NCBI GenBank assembly: GCA_037176885.1 | Contig: JAWWNJ010000175.1 | Span: 186,001-250,000, forward strand | From: Favolaschia claudopus | Lineage: Eukaryota > Basidiomycota > Agaricomycetes > Agaricales > Mycenaceae | Length of the DNA stretch: 64,000 nt | Direction of reading: 5' to 3' | Shown here: positions 20,401-32,592 of the stretch, piece after piece | Layout: each line of letters begins with the position of its first letter | Position numbering within the stretch: the stretch's first letter is position 1 | The notes under the pieces: generated by a model | Seen by the model: the letters and a program-made list of their open reading frames with translations, nothing else | What the model was told of the DNA's origin: nothing | Databases searched by the model: none | Translations under genes and position numbers: made by a program

Positions 20401-23400
20401 TTGACTGTTGATTGTATGGCAGTTGGTTCTGATTCGGCCGTTTGGCGCATCTCAACTTGATGTAAACCGTCGTGGTTTATTTCCTACTGGATTCCAACTG
20501 AGCCATGCAAACATCAAATTCAGCATTTGTCGCCGTCGGTACGTAGAATTTCGTCCAACACGAAGGTTCAACGGTGACGCGGTGCTGATTTTCGGCAGCA
20601 TCTCCCTCTCAACGGTGTCCGTGTTATGGAAGCGAAGTTTCTCGTTTGTTGTATATTGCAACGCAGCTGAGCATTGCTTCAGTTCACTGCTTTTTGAGCA
20701 CTTTCAACGCTGACGCCGCCCTCCTGTCACTCGCGGGGCTACATGCCTCAAAGTTGGCCACGTCGCTTCCATAATCAAGACAATCATGACTTGTGTCTGA
20801 GCATGTTCGTAAGTAGAATTCTCTCCCACCAGTCCATGTGTTCTGATGCATCTCATTTCAGAATTTACTACGGCTTCGTTTCTTCGCATAACCCTTTTCG
20901 CGGTTGATTTGGTGAGTGGCTTATTATTTCGACTTAGGAATTCTGGAACTAAAATACGCACTGCGATAGAGCTATGAGTAGTATTCTGAGGATGTGCAAT
21001 GGTGAGTTCTTCATAGTTTCTCAAGCTTCCCCGTGGGTCGTAGTAGCTTGAAGATACACTGCGAGTTACACGAGAACTGAATTTAGGTAGTATTAATGAG
21101 TACTTGGGCAGTAAATAAGAGCGTAAACGAACACAAAGCACCAATATGCAGTGCTTTAGGCACTGATTTTCCCTTTGAACTGGTCACTCATTTGAAGTGG
21201 TTTTACCATTCACAGTGAATCAATTCTGGCTCATATCAACACAGACAAGGATTTACTCTGTTGAAATGAAACAAAAAAAGTACGAGTTCTGCCGCACAAA
21301 GTGGCGGCCCGCTTACCGCATGTAAGTAATGACTTTCAACATGGAATCTGAACCGTGGGAATGTCCTCGGAACTAGCCGAGGCGAACAGAAAACAGAAAA
21401 GAAATGCTACAATTAATAGTAGTTCAAGCTGAGGATGCTAAACAATCATTCAAAACCGATCGATCATTAAGAATATTGCTTCCACCTGTCGTTGACTCAA
21501 GAAACCCGTAGGGTGGATTACCCAGTGAAAAATAGTAAAGTCTACCGCCGGCGATATTGAATTCGAACGGATTTGAACCAAAGCATTATTAATGCATTAT
21601 TATCCATGTGTGCTTAGATAGTAAGAGCAAATTTACGAGGCAAGCCCTTGGCCGGGGAATGAAAAAAAAGTAGGGTCAACATACATGACTGACTCCCGAG
21701 TCGAACGGACATGTTCGACGATTCAGAATCAACATTAATCAACGCTTCAGAGTGGGTTCAGTTTGGGTTCAGTCACATCAAAGCGCTGACAGGATTCAAG
21801 CGATTCGACTCTTAACCAGATTCTAGGGTTGGTTTTGCCATTTGGATCGCCGTCTGAATCGTTTCTTGAATCGTCGTTGAATCGCTCGTTTGAAGCGATA
21901 TTATTTGACTTCTCCTATTGGATACGGGAACTCGAGGAAGTATTGTCTTGATCCGCGCGTTCTAATTTCTCCAGCTCGGTGAAAGAGGGCGGACCAAGGA
22001 AACTGAGAAGGAAATCATGAGACAAGTGTAGACTCGGAGAGAGCGCACTGGAAGATTCATTCACGATCGTCGAGCAACCAATGTCTATTGGTCTGCGATT
22101 GGCATTTGGAGTCTGCAAGCATGGGGTAAGGCCGTTGTTCTTGTAGACGGAGCATAGTGCAAACATACCTTCGACCTCGAGAAAAAACCCCGCGAGTTGT
22201 AAGCTTTGTTGTCTGTAGGCCGCGTTAGAGAGAAAGACATACTAGTCAATCTCCGTCTCCGATTCAGGCGGAGACCTTGCACATCGCCGATGCGTAAGAC
22301 CCCGAGCCTCAACTTACAAGCGCCGGCGGGATTTTCATCGGACCGCATACTCTCGGAGATGGTTGAAAGCCTAAGCACCCATGGCACCTCATTCCTGCAG
22401 CGCGGGCCATCGTCGGTGACTGACACATCGTGAGCACCTGCCTCCGCATATTAAAATGTCGTATGTACCTCGCTTCAAGTCGCCACAAGCCGAAGCAGCC
22501 GACAAACCTGATAGCCAATTTCGGAATGTTACAACTTTGGACGCCAATAGCCGCTGTGCAACTGGTGAATATTTTTAGATATGACCTATAATATAGATCT
22601 TGTGCTCACCCTCAGTTATTCGAGGCTACTGACAGGGATAGAACTGGAGTCCGCGCGGGAGGCCGAGAGAACCGAGCGCTTCCCGTATTCCATCTGTCAG
22701 GGCTGGTTTAACTTCGCGGTTGCCATATTGGGCTATCTTTGCTGTAGAGCTTTGCGGCTGATGCTTTGCTGGAGTATCACATTGAGTCAACGATTAGCTG
22801 GACAATACGGCGGTGATGAACGAACAAAACAGCGACCGACAAGTAGGCGTTTGACCGAGTTGTCCCAAATCACCATTTCGGAGCCTTCGGTTGCGTCAAG
22901 AGAGATAGAACAGCGTACTTTCAAGCTTCAGGTGCAGCATGGGGTAGCGCCGGAATCCATCCGTGTCTCAAGCGGCGGACCGCTTCGTCTTTGAAAGTTA
23001 CTTACTAGGCTCCAGCCTAATTGGGGCTTGATAGCAATTTCTGTTGCATTTCAGTGAGGTTCTGAGGCACTCGGCTGAAAAATGCGAACCAATTTGTAGA
23101 GGACTTCTTGTCAGTCTCAACTGCATTGACTGCTAAGTTGCTGCTAAGTTACTTAGTTTCACAGTCGCTCTTTGGTTCAAATTTGCTGATATCATAATAT
23201 TGAACTAGAATTGACGGAGAGTCTTCTCATTCGGTCAAAAAATCAGCATAATAGCACCCGTTGTACGGCCGAGAAACTTGCATACTGCGGTCCGAGTCGG
23301 AATATCGAGGAAGAGATCCAAAGAGAACAGAAGTTTGATCCGGATCATACGGCTCGAGCGGACTTCGAAACAGAGCACGAGACTGTTACGGCATCCTCTT

Positions 23401-23428
23401 TGTTGCCACCCTCCGCAAACCCTCCGTC
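20401..23428. other. Gene-poor interval
   Basis: Scattered short frames on both strands (the longest is plus 22581-22994, 137 aa) show no family I recognise. A T-arm-like hairpin (minus loop TTCGACT) is at 695-709 of the 21 kb block, i.e. 21695-21709, and a degenerate GAATCGTT-type repeat at about 21850-21895. No gene is supportable. Confidence 0.35.
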
Positions 23429-24088
23429 ATGAAGCCATGTCCTTTTTGTGATGTTTCCACGGGAGCTGGCTTCCAAATCGTGTACGAGGTATGTCAGGAA
23501 CAATTCAATTGGATATGTACCCGCTCAACCACTGTCAGGATGAGGTTTTTGTCGCATTTCTAGATAGAAAACCGGCAGCAAAGCACCACATCCAGGTAAT
23601 TCCCAAGCGGCACATCGGTATGTTGAGCGGCCCTTCAAATGGTCTCGTGAATAATATATCAGCAGCAAGCGTTAAATCTTTACGAAAAGAAGACGCCACC
23701 TTTGGTTTGTGAAATTCGCGTATCGTGATAAGTGGATGTGCGATTAAAAACCGACAGTCAGATCCATGAAAACCGTCGGTGACACTGTTTTGGATGGGTT
23801 AGATGTGCCTCCAACCATGCGAGTGTAATTGGTTCAATTTCTTGTCTCCATCGGGATGTATTCATTTCTCTTTTTTTTAGAATGGGATTCCACATCCCTC
23901 CGTTCAATTCAATAAACCATCTTCACCTCCATGTGCAAGCTTTACCTTACAAGCCCATGCGACATGCAAAATATCCTGTATCTGCTGGATTCGGCCCATT
24001 CCAGAAGGGATTCGGATGGTTCATTCAAGTGGATCAAGCCATTCGTTCCCTTGAAAATGGACGTACGATTCGGGTATTCCCATGTTGA
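23429..24088 (+). CDS. HIT-family nucleotide-binding protein (HINT-like)
   Basis: Five exons (23429-23488, 23539-23617, 23663-23704, 23758-23824, 23881-24088) total 456 nt and close in frame to 151 aa. The start MKPCPFC carries the CxxC pair often seen at the N-terminus of HINT proteins. KHHIQVIPKRHI and the histidine triad HLHLHVQ (about residue 95) define the HIT domain, whose central His attacks the phosphoramidate or phosphoanhydride of nucleotide substrates. The tail FGPFQKGFGWFIQVDQAI resembles the fungal and animal HINT3-like branch. All introns are 45-57 nt GT-AG. The likely role is a cytosolic or nuclear nucleoside phosphoramidate hydrolase; the physiological substrate is not predictable. 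One alternative acceptor (3 nt later) exists at exon 3. Confidence 0.9.
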
Positions 24089-24327
24089 CTCTGTTGTTGA
24101 TAAAACAAAGAAGCCCGCGTCGCTGGAACTTTATGCAATCAGAAGAACGATTCAAATCTGGATACTCCGAACCACGAACTATATCTGAGGTTCAAAAATA
24201 GGTCACCGATCCTCCGGGCTCCAAACGGTCTTGAATCTCGCGGCCCTACGTCTCGCATGACCTTTACCATGATGGTCTGTTTTCATCGATACCACGGACT
24301 CCATGCCTTCCGTCTCCGATTCATTCG

Positions 24328-24334
24328 TATAAAG
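24328..24334 (+). promoter_or_regulatory. Putative TATA box of the oxalate decarboxylase gene
   Basis: TATAAAG lies 51 nt before the ATG at 24379, a normal fungal TATA-to-start spacing with a short leader. It sits in the 290 bp between the HIT gene and this gene. Confidence 0.5.
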
Positions 24335-24378
24335 AGGGCCAATTAAATTCTACCTTGCATCCCAAACTCTGACCGAAA

Positions 24379-26929
24379 ATGCGCTCTCCCACTTTCTGTT
24401 TGTATATCTCTTGCTTGGCAGCATTGGTTTCCGGCGCGCCTGCATCTTCAGCACCTGCCGCAAGCAGTGTGCTATCGTCCCCTGCAGCCTCATCGGCTCC
24501 CGGTGCATCTTCAACATCGTCTGCCGCTGAAGCGACTGCCACGGTTCCTTATGCTAGCACGGACCCAAACTACCCAATGTGGGGCTCAGACGAGACGGAC
24601 CCCGAACCAATTAGAGGGTCGTACGGAGCCCCGCTCATGGGTCCGTCCAACATACCGGTTGCTCAGCAAAATCCGGATCTTTTGGCGCCGCCGACGAGCG
24701 ATCATGGTAGCGTGTAAGTTCAGATGTTGACTCCGAGCGTTGCACCTCTATAACTAACTTTTCTTCAGCTCTAACGCAAAATGGCCATTTGCTATGAGTC
24801 ACAACCGGCTACAAACCGGTGGTTGGGCCCGCCAGCAAAACAGTGTGTTTAAATTCGGTTTCCGAAGTTATCATCTCATGCCGTTTTCAGTTGGTGTCAT
24901 GCCTATTGCTACTTGTAAGTCTCAAAAAACTTGAGCCTGCGGATATGTCTCACCCGTTTCCTTCTCCTAAGCTATGGCTTCGGTCAACATGCGGTGCGTG
25001 GAAGGAAGCGGTCCGAAAATGGTTCCAGCTGACTTTAATTTTGAAGATTGGAGGCAGGCGCCATTCGGTATTCTACTTCTATTCCACACGGACTCAGAAC
25101 GGAGAAATTGACATCATGCCACAGAGAACTCCACTGGCACAAGACTTCGGAGGCGAGTTGAACCATCTTTTCGCTTAAAGCGTCCGTGCTGATGAACCGT
25201 AATAGTGGGCGTACGTCCTAAGCGTGAGTTTCTCTCATCTCCAGAATTATAAGTGGTCTGAAATATTCATGCTTCCCAGGGCTCGACGCAAATAACTGCA
25301 GTCGACGCCGACGGGCGGAACTTTTTGGCGACTGTGGTATGTATTCAAATTGATACAATCCGACAAATTACATCGAACACTTGCGAAGGGACCTGGCGAC
25401 CTCTGGTTCTTCCCTCCGGGTATTCCGCACAGCCTTCAAGCTACAAACGATAGCACCGAAGGCTCTGAATTCATTCTGGTGAGTGAATCTCTTGGAACCT
25501 TTCTATTCGTATGCCAATCAACATCTAGGTCTTCGACGATGGAGCTTTCAGCGAGGATTCCACATTCTTGGTCGGTGGAACATTGTTGGGAACAATGCAA
25601 TGTTGATGATTTATCACTCAGTTGACTGACTGGCTCTCCCATGTTCCTGCCGAAGGTATATGATGTCGACTTTTGATTCAACCGATGTCTAACGAACCAT
25701 CGACTCAGTCATTCAGAAGAATTTCAAGGCTAGTGCGGACGCCTTTTCGCATATTCCAGCCCAGGAGCTCTATATTTTCCCGAGCAGTGCGTGTACCACA
25801 CTCGGGTTCTCAAAGATTCCTTGACCTGGTAAAAAGCTCCGCCGCCATCTGACGCTGCGGCACCAACGGACCCTCAAGGCACAGTGCCCGACCCCTACTC
25901 CTTTGCCTTGTCTAAGGTCAATGCGACCAAGCTTTCGGGCGGAAGCGTGAAAATAGTAGACTCGACGACGTTCAAGGCAAGTCAATCGTTACTAGTTCGC
26001 TGTGTACTCTGATCAAGGCATACAGGTTTCCACCACTATCGCCGCTGCAGAAGTAACGGTGGAACCAGGTGCTATCAGGTACGGTGTCCTTGACGTTTCT
26101 ATTTCTCGAGCAGAGCTCAACGTCGAAATCAAGGGAACTCCACGTAAGCTCGATGGTTCGCTATATTTTCAGATCGCAGATTGCGTGATACAGTGGCATC
26201 CCACCATGGATGAATGGAGTTTCTTCCTGTGCGATATTGTTATTCCTTTCTGTTGATTCGTCCTGACATTTTTGCAGCGAGGGACAGGGACGTGTAACGG
26301 TGTTCGCTTCACAGGGGAATGCGAGAACATTTAACTATCAGGTATGTTACATCGCTCGCCGGAATACCTCGAGTATTGACGAATCATGAGGCTGGGGATA
26401 TCGGCAAGTCCATCATTTCTTAAAATTGAATGCAACTGAAATCCATTCAGGCTTCGTTCCGACGGCAATGGGTGAGTGGAATGTTAACATTTTGATTCGT
26501 AATACCCAACGCCGAATGATAGGTCACTATGTCGAGAATACAGGAAACACGTATGCTGTTTCCTCGACGGAAGAGCGAACTGAATCTGATCATCTTCATC
26601 CCAGAACTCTCAAGTTCCTCGAAATCTTTAATACGGGTGAGTTTCCAAGTTCCGAAAACAGTATGTTAACGTCTCTGACATTATCCCAGACAGATTCCAG
26701 GATATCAGTCTGAACCAGGTAGGAATGCATACAATGAGCGTATCCACGACCACGCTCATCACATTCAAAGTGGCTGGCCCTTACTCCTCCGGACTTGGTG
26801 AAAGCTCATCTTGATTTGTCGGATGTGAGTTCAACTGTACTTTCAATGAAACCATCGAGTACCAACCTTTTGTTTCATTAGGAAACACTCGCCAGCCTTT
26901 CAAAGACCAAACCCGTAGTGATGGGTTGA
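24379..26929 (+). CDS. Oxalate decarboxylase, secreted bicupin
   Basis: I can splice 24 exons (23 introns of about 45-70 nt) into one continuous frame. A signal peptide (LYISCLAALVSGAPA) is followed by a Ser/Ala-rich spacer of about 40 residues. Cupin 1 has GAIRELHWHKTSEWAYV and GDLWFFPPGIPHSLQATN. The SEDSTF loop follows, equivalent to the lid (SENST in the bacterial enzyme) whose Glu favours decarboxylation over oxidation. Cupin 2 has GAIRELHWHPTMDEWSFF and GDIGFVPTAMGHYVENTGN. Both Mn-binding His/His/Glu/His sets are present, so the enzyme should convert oxalate to formate and CO2 outside the cell. A 10 nt exon (26134-26143) supplies the first ligand His of cupin 2. Three introns have GC donors (after TCG GAG, TTC AAG and GAT ATC G). 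The gene is intact, and its stop is 87 bp from the convergent neighbour. Confidence 0.93.
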
Positions 26930-27016
26930 AACTAACGAATCGACTAAGTATGCATATGACAATAATGACCGTTGTGTATGTACGCTCGACAACAAATGTA
27001 ACTTTTTTCTCGCCTC

Positions 27017-29774
27017 TCAAAAGCTACGTGAAGACCCAATCCTTCCCTGCTGCGGGCTTGACAGTTTACGAGATAACGTCTTCAAAGAGTTGAGCTTCAC
27101 CGGAGCCGGTGCAGGAACAACACGATCCGTCGTAGCCACCTGTCTCCAGAACGATTTGGGTTTTGTCTCTTCCCGTACATGATCTTCCGCTCGACGCATG
27201 TTCGCCCGCAAAGAACGCAGCTCGCGTTCCAGTGCCTTTACCCGCCGGCGCAAATTGTGAACCTCCGTGTCGTCTTGAGTTTGCACCCCAGCATCAACGA
27301 GAACACGCTCAGCGGGAGTTTCGGGCACAAGCCTGAGGTCGACCGTATCGGTTCCCCTTGATTGCTGGCAAGGCGGGGAGGGCCGTTGAACCCGTGCCCC
27401 TCGTCTCAATTTGATCACCGGCTTCGAGTTATCCTCCGCAAAAGACGACTGTGAACTTAGCAGTCGGTCGAGCTGGGAGGATTGTGAAAATTCCGTGACC
27501 TCGCTCGCGGGCGTCTCCGTTGCCCTGCTGATAGGCGAAAACAAAGACGACACTTGGGTCAACTCTTCCTCCAATGAGCTGGGAGATATTGGGATAGTCA
27601 AGCGAAGGAGAGAGGGACGCAACGGGTTCCTACGAGGCAAGTGCTCGCCTCCATCGGCTGTTGCATCCCCGAATCGTGGCTCTCGATCTCGCGATTGCAA
27701 CGCGCGTTCGTGAGATTGAGGTTGAACCTCATTACAATTGGACACCGTCGGCCCCGCATTGGTTCCACACTCTACTGTTGGGTCGAGCGAGGTGTCGGCA
27801 TTTTTGCCGCAGGCCAACTCGAAATCGCACGCCCGCAGACGAGGTGGAGATCCAATGACAGTTACAGTAGGTGAACTGGATACCTCGTCGCGAGAATCAG
27901 AACCTTCCACAGCCCCATTCTCAGCGTTGTCGGCGGTCTGTGAATTCAGAGATTCCTTCCCAAGCTGAGGGTCGGTTCCTGGCTCAGTGGAGCTTCCGAC
28001 CTGATTAACGGGGCCATGCACATATTCAGTCTCAGCTTCTTGAACGCCGTGTGAAGCAGGAGCTCCGTCTTCTAATCGGATATTGTTATTTTTATCGGAG
28101 ACCCTGAGACTTGTTTCTCCGGCGTCCGTAGCTTCACTGGCAGTTCGCGGTGCTGGCGACGAAGGCGGAATGGGCGAAAACCCGTCAACAGGTTCAGTTT
28201 GAGTAGCTATTTCTTCCTCGGAGAGCTGGTCCGACGTTTCCTCATGCGTAGTATCAAGGAAGAAGTCGGACAGATTCGTACTGCCTTTGAAGAGCTCAGT
28301 TGGGCATGAATGGGTGTCATCGTCGAGTCGCGTGGTCATAGAGAATGGGGAAAACTGCAACAGGTTGCATCCCAGAAAGGGAGATCCATTGCCCTGGTCG
28401 AGTGGCGGAATGGAGGGAAAAGTAGGAGGTGTGCTACATGGCGCACTATCACCGGGTACCACTGCACCCTGCTGCATTGGCGCAGCGGCCAGTTGACTCG
28501 GAGATCCTGCGAGTTTGTCCGAGTCAGAAGCAGAAGGATTGCCGGATGTTTTTTCTGTTGCGCTCGATGCGCATTCGTCGGGAGAAGAATCGAGTGACGA
28601 AGTGGTGTCGAGAGTCGGGGGTGCTTCGTCCATCGATGACGGTGGTTGAGCTTCAGCTGGCGGACTGATAGCATTCTTGTCTGCTGTATCGGCTATGTCT
28701 CGGGAGAGGGGATTTGTCGCTGCCTGTACGGATGCCCCGTTCGCGGAGACATCATTGGAGAGGTCCGACTCGATGTGGGCCTCACCATCGGGCGGATCGA
28801 CAATTTCTGACTTGGAGGGCGGATGGGAAGTATGTCGGCTGTCTTCTTCTCCGTTGTCGTGACTGCCAGTGCAGCAGCTGTTTTGGTCGTCACAGTTGTC
28901 TATCAACACAACTGAGGGCTAGACGAAAAGTGAAATGATTGACATGGCTTACCGGTCTCTTCACGCGAGGAGCCTGAGACAGCTGCGTCCTCTCGATCAT
29001 CGACATCGACAGTGTTCTGGAGAGGCGGGTGCTGTGCTTGGTCTGAAATGGACTCCGGGTTGGAGTTCGGGCACTCATCACCGCATTCTGTGACGACTGG
29101 TGGACTCTCAGCAGAATCTACGGCGGCCGGCGGGGAATCATCCACCGGCGAAGATGGGGAGGTGACAGTACTTTCAGGACCCAGTTCAGAGTCATCGGAC
29201 ACGGGAGACTCTACGTCGGAGGAGGGCGATGAAACCTCCGAATCGGCTCTGCCGATGGGTAATGTATAAGGGAAGACATTGGCTTGAATGCGCAAAAGAT
29301 ATTGAGTCATTAAGAGATCGTCGTTGGCCAGCCTCGAGAGCCAAATCTAAGTTCCTTGTCGTGAAACACGAAAACTCGTGAACCTACCTCTGTAAAGACA
29401 AAGGATCAAGCTGTCGGAATGCGATTCCCGAGAGACTGAGCGCCCGTACATACTCCCCTGTTCTTGGTGCTGAAGGGTGGGGTATCCGACACACGACATC
29501 CGATAGACCCTCAGGAGTGAGATGAGATATCTGCCTCGGTTGTTACCTGACAGAAAGCATTGGATGGGTTTCGATACTTACTGACTGAAGTGCCGGTTCC
29601 CAAAAGGTATAGAAAGCATCTTCGTCTGAAACCCGCAGCTCATGAGCAACCCTCTCCTCGACAAGACCCAGGAGTCTTCTCACCTTGAGTTATATCAGCA
29701 TTGAGCTCGTCGTCGTCGGACTCGAGGTGGAGACTGCCCCCCGGGATGCGAAATCCATGGTGCGGAGAGGACAT
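27017..29774 (-). CDS. Large disordered Ser/Pro/Glu-rich protein with C-terminal coiled coil
   Basis: I chose the start at 29774 (MSSPHHGFRIPGG) because it gives in-frame splicing: donor aag|gtgaga with acceptor tttcag, then exons DEDAFYTFWEPALQS, ISHLTPEGLSDVV and IWLSRLANDDLLMTQYLLR. After that comes a long acidic Ser/Pro stretch and, past a 44 nt intron near 28912-28955, the main 630-codon exon. In total this is about 850 aa. The N-terminal 110 residues look folded and alpha-helical. The middle is low-complexity and probably disordered, rich in SP, TP and SS pairs (possible kinase sites). The C-terminus holds a basic coiled coil (LRRRVKALERELRSLRANMRRAED) and KPKSFWRQV. I recognise no family. 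A nuclear or scaffold role is possible but unsupported. Confidence 0.75.
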
Positions 29775-31817
29775 ATTGGGAGAGGGAGAGAACGCGCAAG
29801 CTACTTGATCTCATGCTTGACTCGGTCTCTCCCAGTGCTAAGAATGTATCCACAACACGCGCGTTATGCATGCTAGAGCACAGCACTTTTAGATTGCTCA
29901 GGCTATGAGATTGCCCGAATGATAGTGTAACCAGAGTTCTGAGACGTCATGAAGGACGATACTGGAAAGAGGATGAACAAGCTTCGAGGGTCCAGGGATC
30001 ATGATGACGGGAGGAACAAAGAGTTGATAATCACGTTACTTCCTAACGCGACGACGCGGTGGAAACAAAAGGCAACACCGTCTCGGAACAGACTACAGCA
30101 CATCACATACTTGGGTCCTCGTAACTGGGACGCGTCAACTGGTCGTCCTCTTGCATCTTCAAGTGCCGCGGTTTTTCTTCATCTTCATGACCTCTCCAGA
30201 ACCGTTTCCCTTTCTGTCGTAAGGATGGAACCACCTAGGTACCTGAGGATGTACATATACTTACCGAGTACTCATGTCGAGTCACCCCGGTAGGTACATA
30301 CTACGCGGACGCGGACAAATAAGGTAGAATATGATCCTCCTCGACTGTTACGGTCGACCTCGTTATAATTAGCAAGCTTCCCCGTACAAAAGCGCCTTGT
30401 CCCTGGCTGCCCCATAACGTCCACCCTCGTGAACCAACTTCTCCGCACGCTCCCCCCGCTGGCATAGTCCCACGGTGCGGAGAAGCCCCCATTGCGCTCG
30501 ACAGTGAGGTTGGGGATGCGCGGCTCGAGGAGTCTCACCAGGCCGACGTATGTTCCACGTCGAGAATGACCTGCGGATGTAGGGTATCAGCGAAAGGAAT
30601 GGAGCGGCCAAAGAGAAGCAAAGAAAAGGGGTCAGATTTTCATAAATCTCGACATAAATGTTAAGACAGGGATAACTGAAAAATATATAGGCTCATCCTG
30701 GACGCCAGAAGCTTATGCTGGCTGGGGATGTATGATAATGAACACAACGCTCACCATTGGAGGTGCACAATTCGTCAGCGTCGCTCTCTAACGTCGTACC
30801 CGCGCGCTACCGCTCCGCCAGCGACTTTCTTATGTCGAGCGCGACAATTGAAGAGAGTGGTGAGTCTGTTGTAGGAAAAGGAAGAGTCAGCATGAGATAG
30901 TACAAGCCAGGAAGAAAGACGCGAAGTAAGCTTAAAGCAAGGGATCAGAATATTTAAAAAAAATACAGCCATGGAATTGTCGTCAGCGCCTTGCGGCTCA
31001 GGCGGTAATTCCGATGTTTCGTCATACAGAGAAACGAGTACATATGGGAAGGGTGAAAAACGCACCGTTATCTCAATCCCTCGTAGACTTCATCTGCGCG
31101 ACCTGGACCGTCGAGGCTGGTGGAGGGTTGGCAGGAAGAAAAGAGGCAGAAAGCGATAGACAGGCAAAGTCTACTACGCCTACTGTAGTCAACAGCAGCC
31201 GTGGCTTTCTCGTCGCTGGCCCTCCGCATCCGAGCTCGAGTGAGTTGTGGCCAAGTCGTGGCGGAATGGAAGAAAAACAGTCTTGTTTGCTAGTTATTTG
31301 GTACGGAACGGAAAACAATACCGTAATGCCGAGAGCCGATCACGGATAAGTCCCTAGCAAACACGACACAACAACGCGTCTGCCACTTTCCACAACAACA
31401 CCGATTCCCGAAATGTGTTAGCAGAATCGACGGGCGGTGCGGAGATTTATAGCTGCACGTTGGGCGGCAGGTTCAGACAATTCCTCATATCCTACGTGTC
31501 CTCCGGTGCTCTTCAAGAGTCAAGACCGTATCCGAGCGGCGAACTTGACAAGTTGAAGAGCGTAGTAAGCACTGTACGTCCTCACCTTCTTTATACTATT
31601 CATCTCATTTACTTATAATTTATGATTAGTACTGAACTGGACTGTCAGGTGCATGAATATATTCCATCTGCCCATCATCCACGCCGAGCGAAAAGCTAAT
31701 AAGTAGTGCTCGCATATCGATCAGACAGACAGCACTTTGCGCACATCAGCGTACCACATATCTCTCCCACAGGTTTCCTCCTGGTGCGGGGCCCCAACCT
31801 TCAACTTCAACAACTTA
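29775..31817. other. Gene-poor interval upstream of the disordered-protein gene
   Basis: Promoter side of the gene at 27017-29774, then about 1.9 kb with only short frames. Around 30230-30300 short palindromic pieces (cctaggtacctgagg; ccggtaggtac) occur. No gene is supportable. Confidence 0.4.
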
Positions 31818-32012
31818 ATGCTCCTCCTTTACATTGGGACTCCTCGGTCGCAGCGGCTCCGATCGATATCCCTGTTGCACAGGGCATACACTTCAAGTTC
31901 CCGTTTTTACTCCTCTCCAAGCCTCAAAGGCACAGCTGCCATCAGTGGAACTTTCTTTGTCTCCACCTTGAATCCAGCTGCCCTTGTTCCACAGGACAAA
32001 ATCAAGGACATT
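31818..32012 (+). pseudogene. Possible 5' fragment of a mitochondrial-targeted protein gene
   Basis: An ATG at 31818 opens a frame whose first 35 residues are Arg/Ser-rich, Asp/Glu-free and amphipathic (RSQRLRSISLLHRAYTSSSR), like a mitochondrial presequence. LKGTAAISGTFFVSTLNP and LVPQDKIKDI follow. The frame then runs into the left terminal repeat of the element at 32013. I cannot join it to the frame beyond the element. It may be a gene cut by that insertion, or chance; evidence is weak. Confidence 0.3.
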
Positions 32013-32569
32013 AAACCCGCGCCGGGAAGTTTTGTCACATGTGACATCACGTTCCCACGCGCTCGCCCTCTTTTGGCCTCTTTCTTCAGCTGATGCGACC
32101 TTTTTCTGCACTTTCTGGGTACAGGAACCTTGCCCCAAGATAATTAGATTTGTTTCCTCCAGATTTTTCACCGTTTCAGGTGAACTCCCAGCGAAATTGG
32201 CATCCTCGTCAAATTTTGCGGCGCACCACTTGACGATGATGGCAATTTAGCTGTTAGTTCACCTGAAACGGCTCAAAATCTTCCGAGTTGTATTGTGCGG
32301 GGTTTCAACGTTAGATATTTTTTGTGCTAAATACATATGGTAGTTGGGTTGCGGGCCGGACGGCTGGGGTTTTCCACCCCAGACCCCGACCGCTGCGCGG
32401 GGCTTCCCGCTCGCCGCGGAGGCCCACTGCGTGGTGCCAGCGCTTGCCGCGAGGCCTTCCCGGCCCTTCTCTGATCCAGGAGAGACGATCCATCAAAGGG
32501 TTGGGGCGTGGGAACCGCCGGGAACTGGTGACAGCGTCACATTTGTGACAAAGTTCCCGGCGCGAGTTT
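32013..32569. mobile_element. Non-autonomous TIR element (~557 bp)
   Basis: Long imperfect terminal inverted repeats bound this element. The left end (32013-32064) begins AAACCCGCGCCGGGAAGTTT, and the right end (about 32504-32569) ends, as complement, AAACTCGCGCCGGGAACTTT. Inner parts also pair: GTCACATGTGAC against GTCACATTTGTGAC, and GTTCCCACGC against GCGTGGGAAC. No transposase frame fits inside. A second palindrome (32161-32285) is nested in it, and the right half is very GC-rich (32345-32480). I could not identify a clear target-site duplication. Confidence 0.65.
32161..32285. repeat. Nested fold-back (hairpin) element
   Basis: Two arms of about 55 nt pair around a short centre. AGATTTT...CCGTTTCAGGTGAACT on the left faces its complement AGTTCACCTGAAACGG...AAAATCT on the right, and inner blocks AAATTG-CATC-TCGTCAA also pair. 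This could be an independent MITE inserted in the larger TIR element, or its sub-terminal repeats. Transcribed, it would form a long hairpin. Confidence 0.7.
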
Positions 32570-32592
32570 GAAATCCCAAAATCAATCTTTCG

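Noticed and set aside
22581..22994. 137-codon plus-strand frame
   Set aside because: No motif, no convincing splice context and no neighbour evidence; left as gene-poor DNA.
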